DNA from: Candidatus Omnitrophota bacterium
GTDB lineage: Bacteria > Omnitrophota > Gorgyraeia > Gygaellales > Profunditerraquicolaceae
Direction: 5' to 3'
NCBI GenBank assembly: GCA_016867095.1
Contig: VGKK01000079.1
Coordinates: 1-5,388 of the forward strand
Length of the DNA: 5,388 nucleotides
Part shown: positions 4,678-5,388 of the stretch, piece by piece
How the letters are laid out: every line of letters starts with the position of its first letter
How positions within the stretch are numbered: position 1 is the stretch's first letter
Notes under the pieces: model-generated
The model's input: only the letters and a program-made list of their open reading frames with translations
What the model was told of the DNA's origin: nothing
The model's database searches: none
Translations under genes and position numbers: made by a program

Positions 4678-4684
4678 CTTTGAT

Positions 4685-5314
4685 ATGAAATTAATTGTGG
4701 GGCTGGGAAATCCCGGCAGGATTTACCTGAACTCAAGGCACAATATAGGTTTTTCGGCAGTTAAGCTCTTGGGCCGCTCTTTTAAAATCTCTCTTAAGAA
4801 AGACGCGGGTACCTTTTCTCTTAGCGGAAAAGGCAGGATTGGAAACCAGAATATTATTTTAGCCCTGCCGCTCTCCTTTATGAATTTATCAGGCCTGGCA
4901 GCCAGCGCGCTGATGAAGAAGTATAAAATAGATTTGGAAGACCTGCTGGTGGTCTGCGATGATTTAGACCTGGAGCTCGGCAGGCTAAAAATCAGGCCTT
5001 TTGGCTCCTCGGGCGGGCACCGGGGCCTGGCGTCTATAATAGAGCATCTAAACAGCGATAAATTCCCGCGCCTGCGCGTCGGTATCGGCAGGCCTTCTGC
5101 TAAGACAGAAGCCAGCGAATATGTTTTGTCAGGTTTTACCAAGAGAGAAAAACAGGAAGTTACGGATATGCTGGAGCGCGCCTGCGCTTGCTGCCAATCC
5201 TGGGCCGTAGCAGGCATAGAAGACACTATGAATATTTTTAATCGAAGTGCTTCGACTTTGCTCAGCGCTTCAACTCGAAGCATCCTGAGCGAGCGAAGCG
5301 AGTCGAAGGAGTAA
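4685..5314 (+). CDS. pth: Peptidyl-tRNA hydrolase with repeat-encoded C-terminus
   Basis: Pth releases peptides from peptidyl-tRNA that drops off ribosomes, recycling tRNA. The product has 209 residues; the family is usually about 185-200. Motifs are IVGLGNPG (4-11) with N9, SRHNIGF (17-23) with catalytic H19, LSFMNLSG (63-70) with N67, VCDDLDLELG (90-99) with D92, GSSGGHRGLASII (107-119) and LRVGIGRP (130-137). The tRNA-contact asparagine N114 of E. coli is R113 here, a change I believe is known in other bacterial Pth proteins. The normal family end is close to MNIFN (182-186). The following 23 residues (RSAS...SESKE) are encoded by a palindromic repeat (5243-5308) and are probably a disordered appendage. 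pth starts 7 bp after rplY with only a purine-rich stretch and no clear AGGAG, so coupled translation is likely. It ends 4 bp before rpsF. Confidence 0.95.
   Translation: MKLIVGLGNPGRIYLNSRHNIGFSAVKLLGRSFKISLKKDAGTFSLSGKGRIGNQNIILALPLSFMNLSGLAASALMKKYKIDLEDLLVVCDDLDLELGRLKIRPFGSSGGHRGLASIIEHLNSDKFPRLRVGIGRPSAKTEASEYVLSGFTKREKQEVTDMLERACACCQSWAVAGIEDTMNIFNRSASTLLSASTRSILSERSESKE
5243..5308. repeat. REP-like palindromic element inserted at the 3' end of pth
   Basis: Nested pairings give one long foldback: CTTCGACT (5250-5257) with AGTCGAAG (5301-5308), GCTCAG (5260-5265) with CTGAGC (5285-5290), and GCTTC (5267-5271) with GAAGC (5277-5281) around loop AACTC. The sequence is built of CTTCG/CGAAG and GCTCAG/CTGAGC blocks, as in dispersed repeats of the TTCGACTCGCTTCGCTC kind. 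It is GC-richer than the codons before it, lies in frame with pth, and has no internal stop. Its right end runs into the rpsF ribosome binding site. Confidence 0.8.
5306..5311 (+). promoter_or_regulatory. rpsF Shine-Dalgarno supplied by the repeat edge
   Basis: AAGGAG at 5306-5311 lies 7 bases before ATG 5319. Its first three bases are also the last bases of the palindromic repeat arm AGTCGAAG, and the pth stop TAA follows directly at 5312-5314. When the repeat folds, part of this ribosome binding site would be paired. Confidence 0.75.
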
Positions 5315-5318
5315 TCTA

Positions 5319-5388
5319 ATGAATAAATACGAAGCAATGTTTTTAGTCAAGCCGGATTTATCCGAGGAAGATAAGAAGGCCCTCCTTG
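5319..5388 (+). CDS. rpsF: Ribosomal protein S6, 5' end only (runs off the window)
   Basis: ATG 5319 opens a frame to the window end, giving 23 complete codons: MNKYEAMFLVKPDLSEEDKK then ALL. The N-terminal YEAMFLVKPDLSEE is the characteristic first strand and turn of S6, a 16S rRNA-binding protein of the small-subunit platform that pairs with S18. A ribosome binding site AAGGAG lies 7 bases upstream. The start is 4 bp after the pth stop, so the two are probably cotranscribed. In many bacteria ssb, rpsR and rplI follow rpsF, but this cannot be seen here. Confidence 0.9.
   Translation, partial: MNKYEAMFLVKPDLSEEDKKALL

Noticed and set aside
4209..4736. Long minus-strand open frame opposite rplY (Ser/Phe-rich, 175 codons)
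   Set aside because: It is the mirror of the Glu/Lys-rich purine strand of rplY. Its composition is low complexity and no family is recognisable, so it is a shadow.
4723..5337. Minus-strand open frame of 204 codons opposite pth
   Set aside because: The + strand encodes an unmistakable Pth with all catalytic motifs. The minus frame has no recognisable domain and no ribosome binding site.

Overview
The window looks like a bacterial chromosome segment from a little-studied, probably uncultured Gram-negative-type lineage. The housekeeping order glmU-prs-rplY(ctc)-pth-rpsF is a widely conserved bacterial block. The very dense small palindromic repeats in the intergenic gaps resemble what I recall from Omnitrophota and similar environmental genomes. 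That phylum assignment is an inference from style and gene order only. TGA, TAA and TAG all appear as ordinary stops, and start sites carry AGGAG-type ribosome binding sites.

Layout. (1) Positions 1-231 contain no credible gene. They hold nested hairpins plus a 13-bp copy of the 5' end of the following tRNA. (2) A complete tRNA-Gln(UUG) with encoded CCA lies at 232-305. A hairpin starts on its last bases and is followed by a second imperfect inverted repeat. (3) An AT-rich accessory stretch (about 350-1471) sits between the tRNA and glmU. It holds a four-helix-bundle (S23/rRNA-IVS-type) gene with a single in-frame amber codon, then a nucleotidyltransferase gene and a 53-residue partner joined by an ATGA overlap. 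The partner's stop overlaps the glmU start (TAATG). (4) glmU makes UDP-GlcNAc. It is shorter than usual because its left-handed beta-helix lacks about two coils. (5) prs (PRPP synthase), rplY (L25/CTC, 5S rRNA-binding) and pth (peptidyl-tRNA hydrolase) follow, then the first 23 codons of rpsF (S6).

How it works together. The core genes supply cell-wall precursor (GlmU), nucleotide precursor (Prs) and translation functions (L25, Pth, S6, tRNA-Gln). All protein genes point the same way, and several pairs are translationally coupled or nearly so. The accessory two-gene module is inserted so tightly that it supplies the glmU ribosome binding site.

The most unusual signal is in the non-coding DNA. 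Three separate gaps (tRNA to four-helix gene, glmU to prs, prs to rplY) each carry a long imperfect inverted repeat. Each is built from short phased units, but each uses a different unit (ATCGAAA, TATCAGA, ACACGGAT). A different, REP-like palindrome has entered the 3' end of pth, where it encodes the last 23 residues and supplies the Shine-Dalgarno sequence of rpsF.
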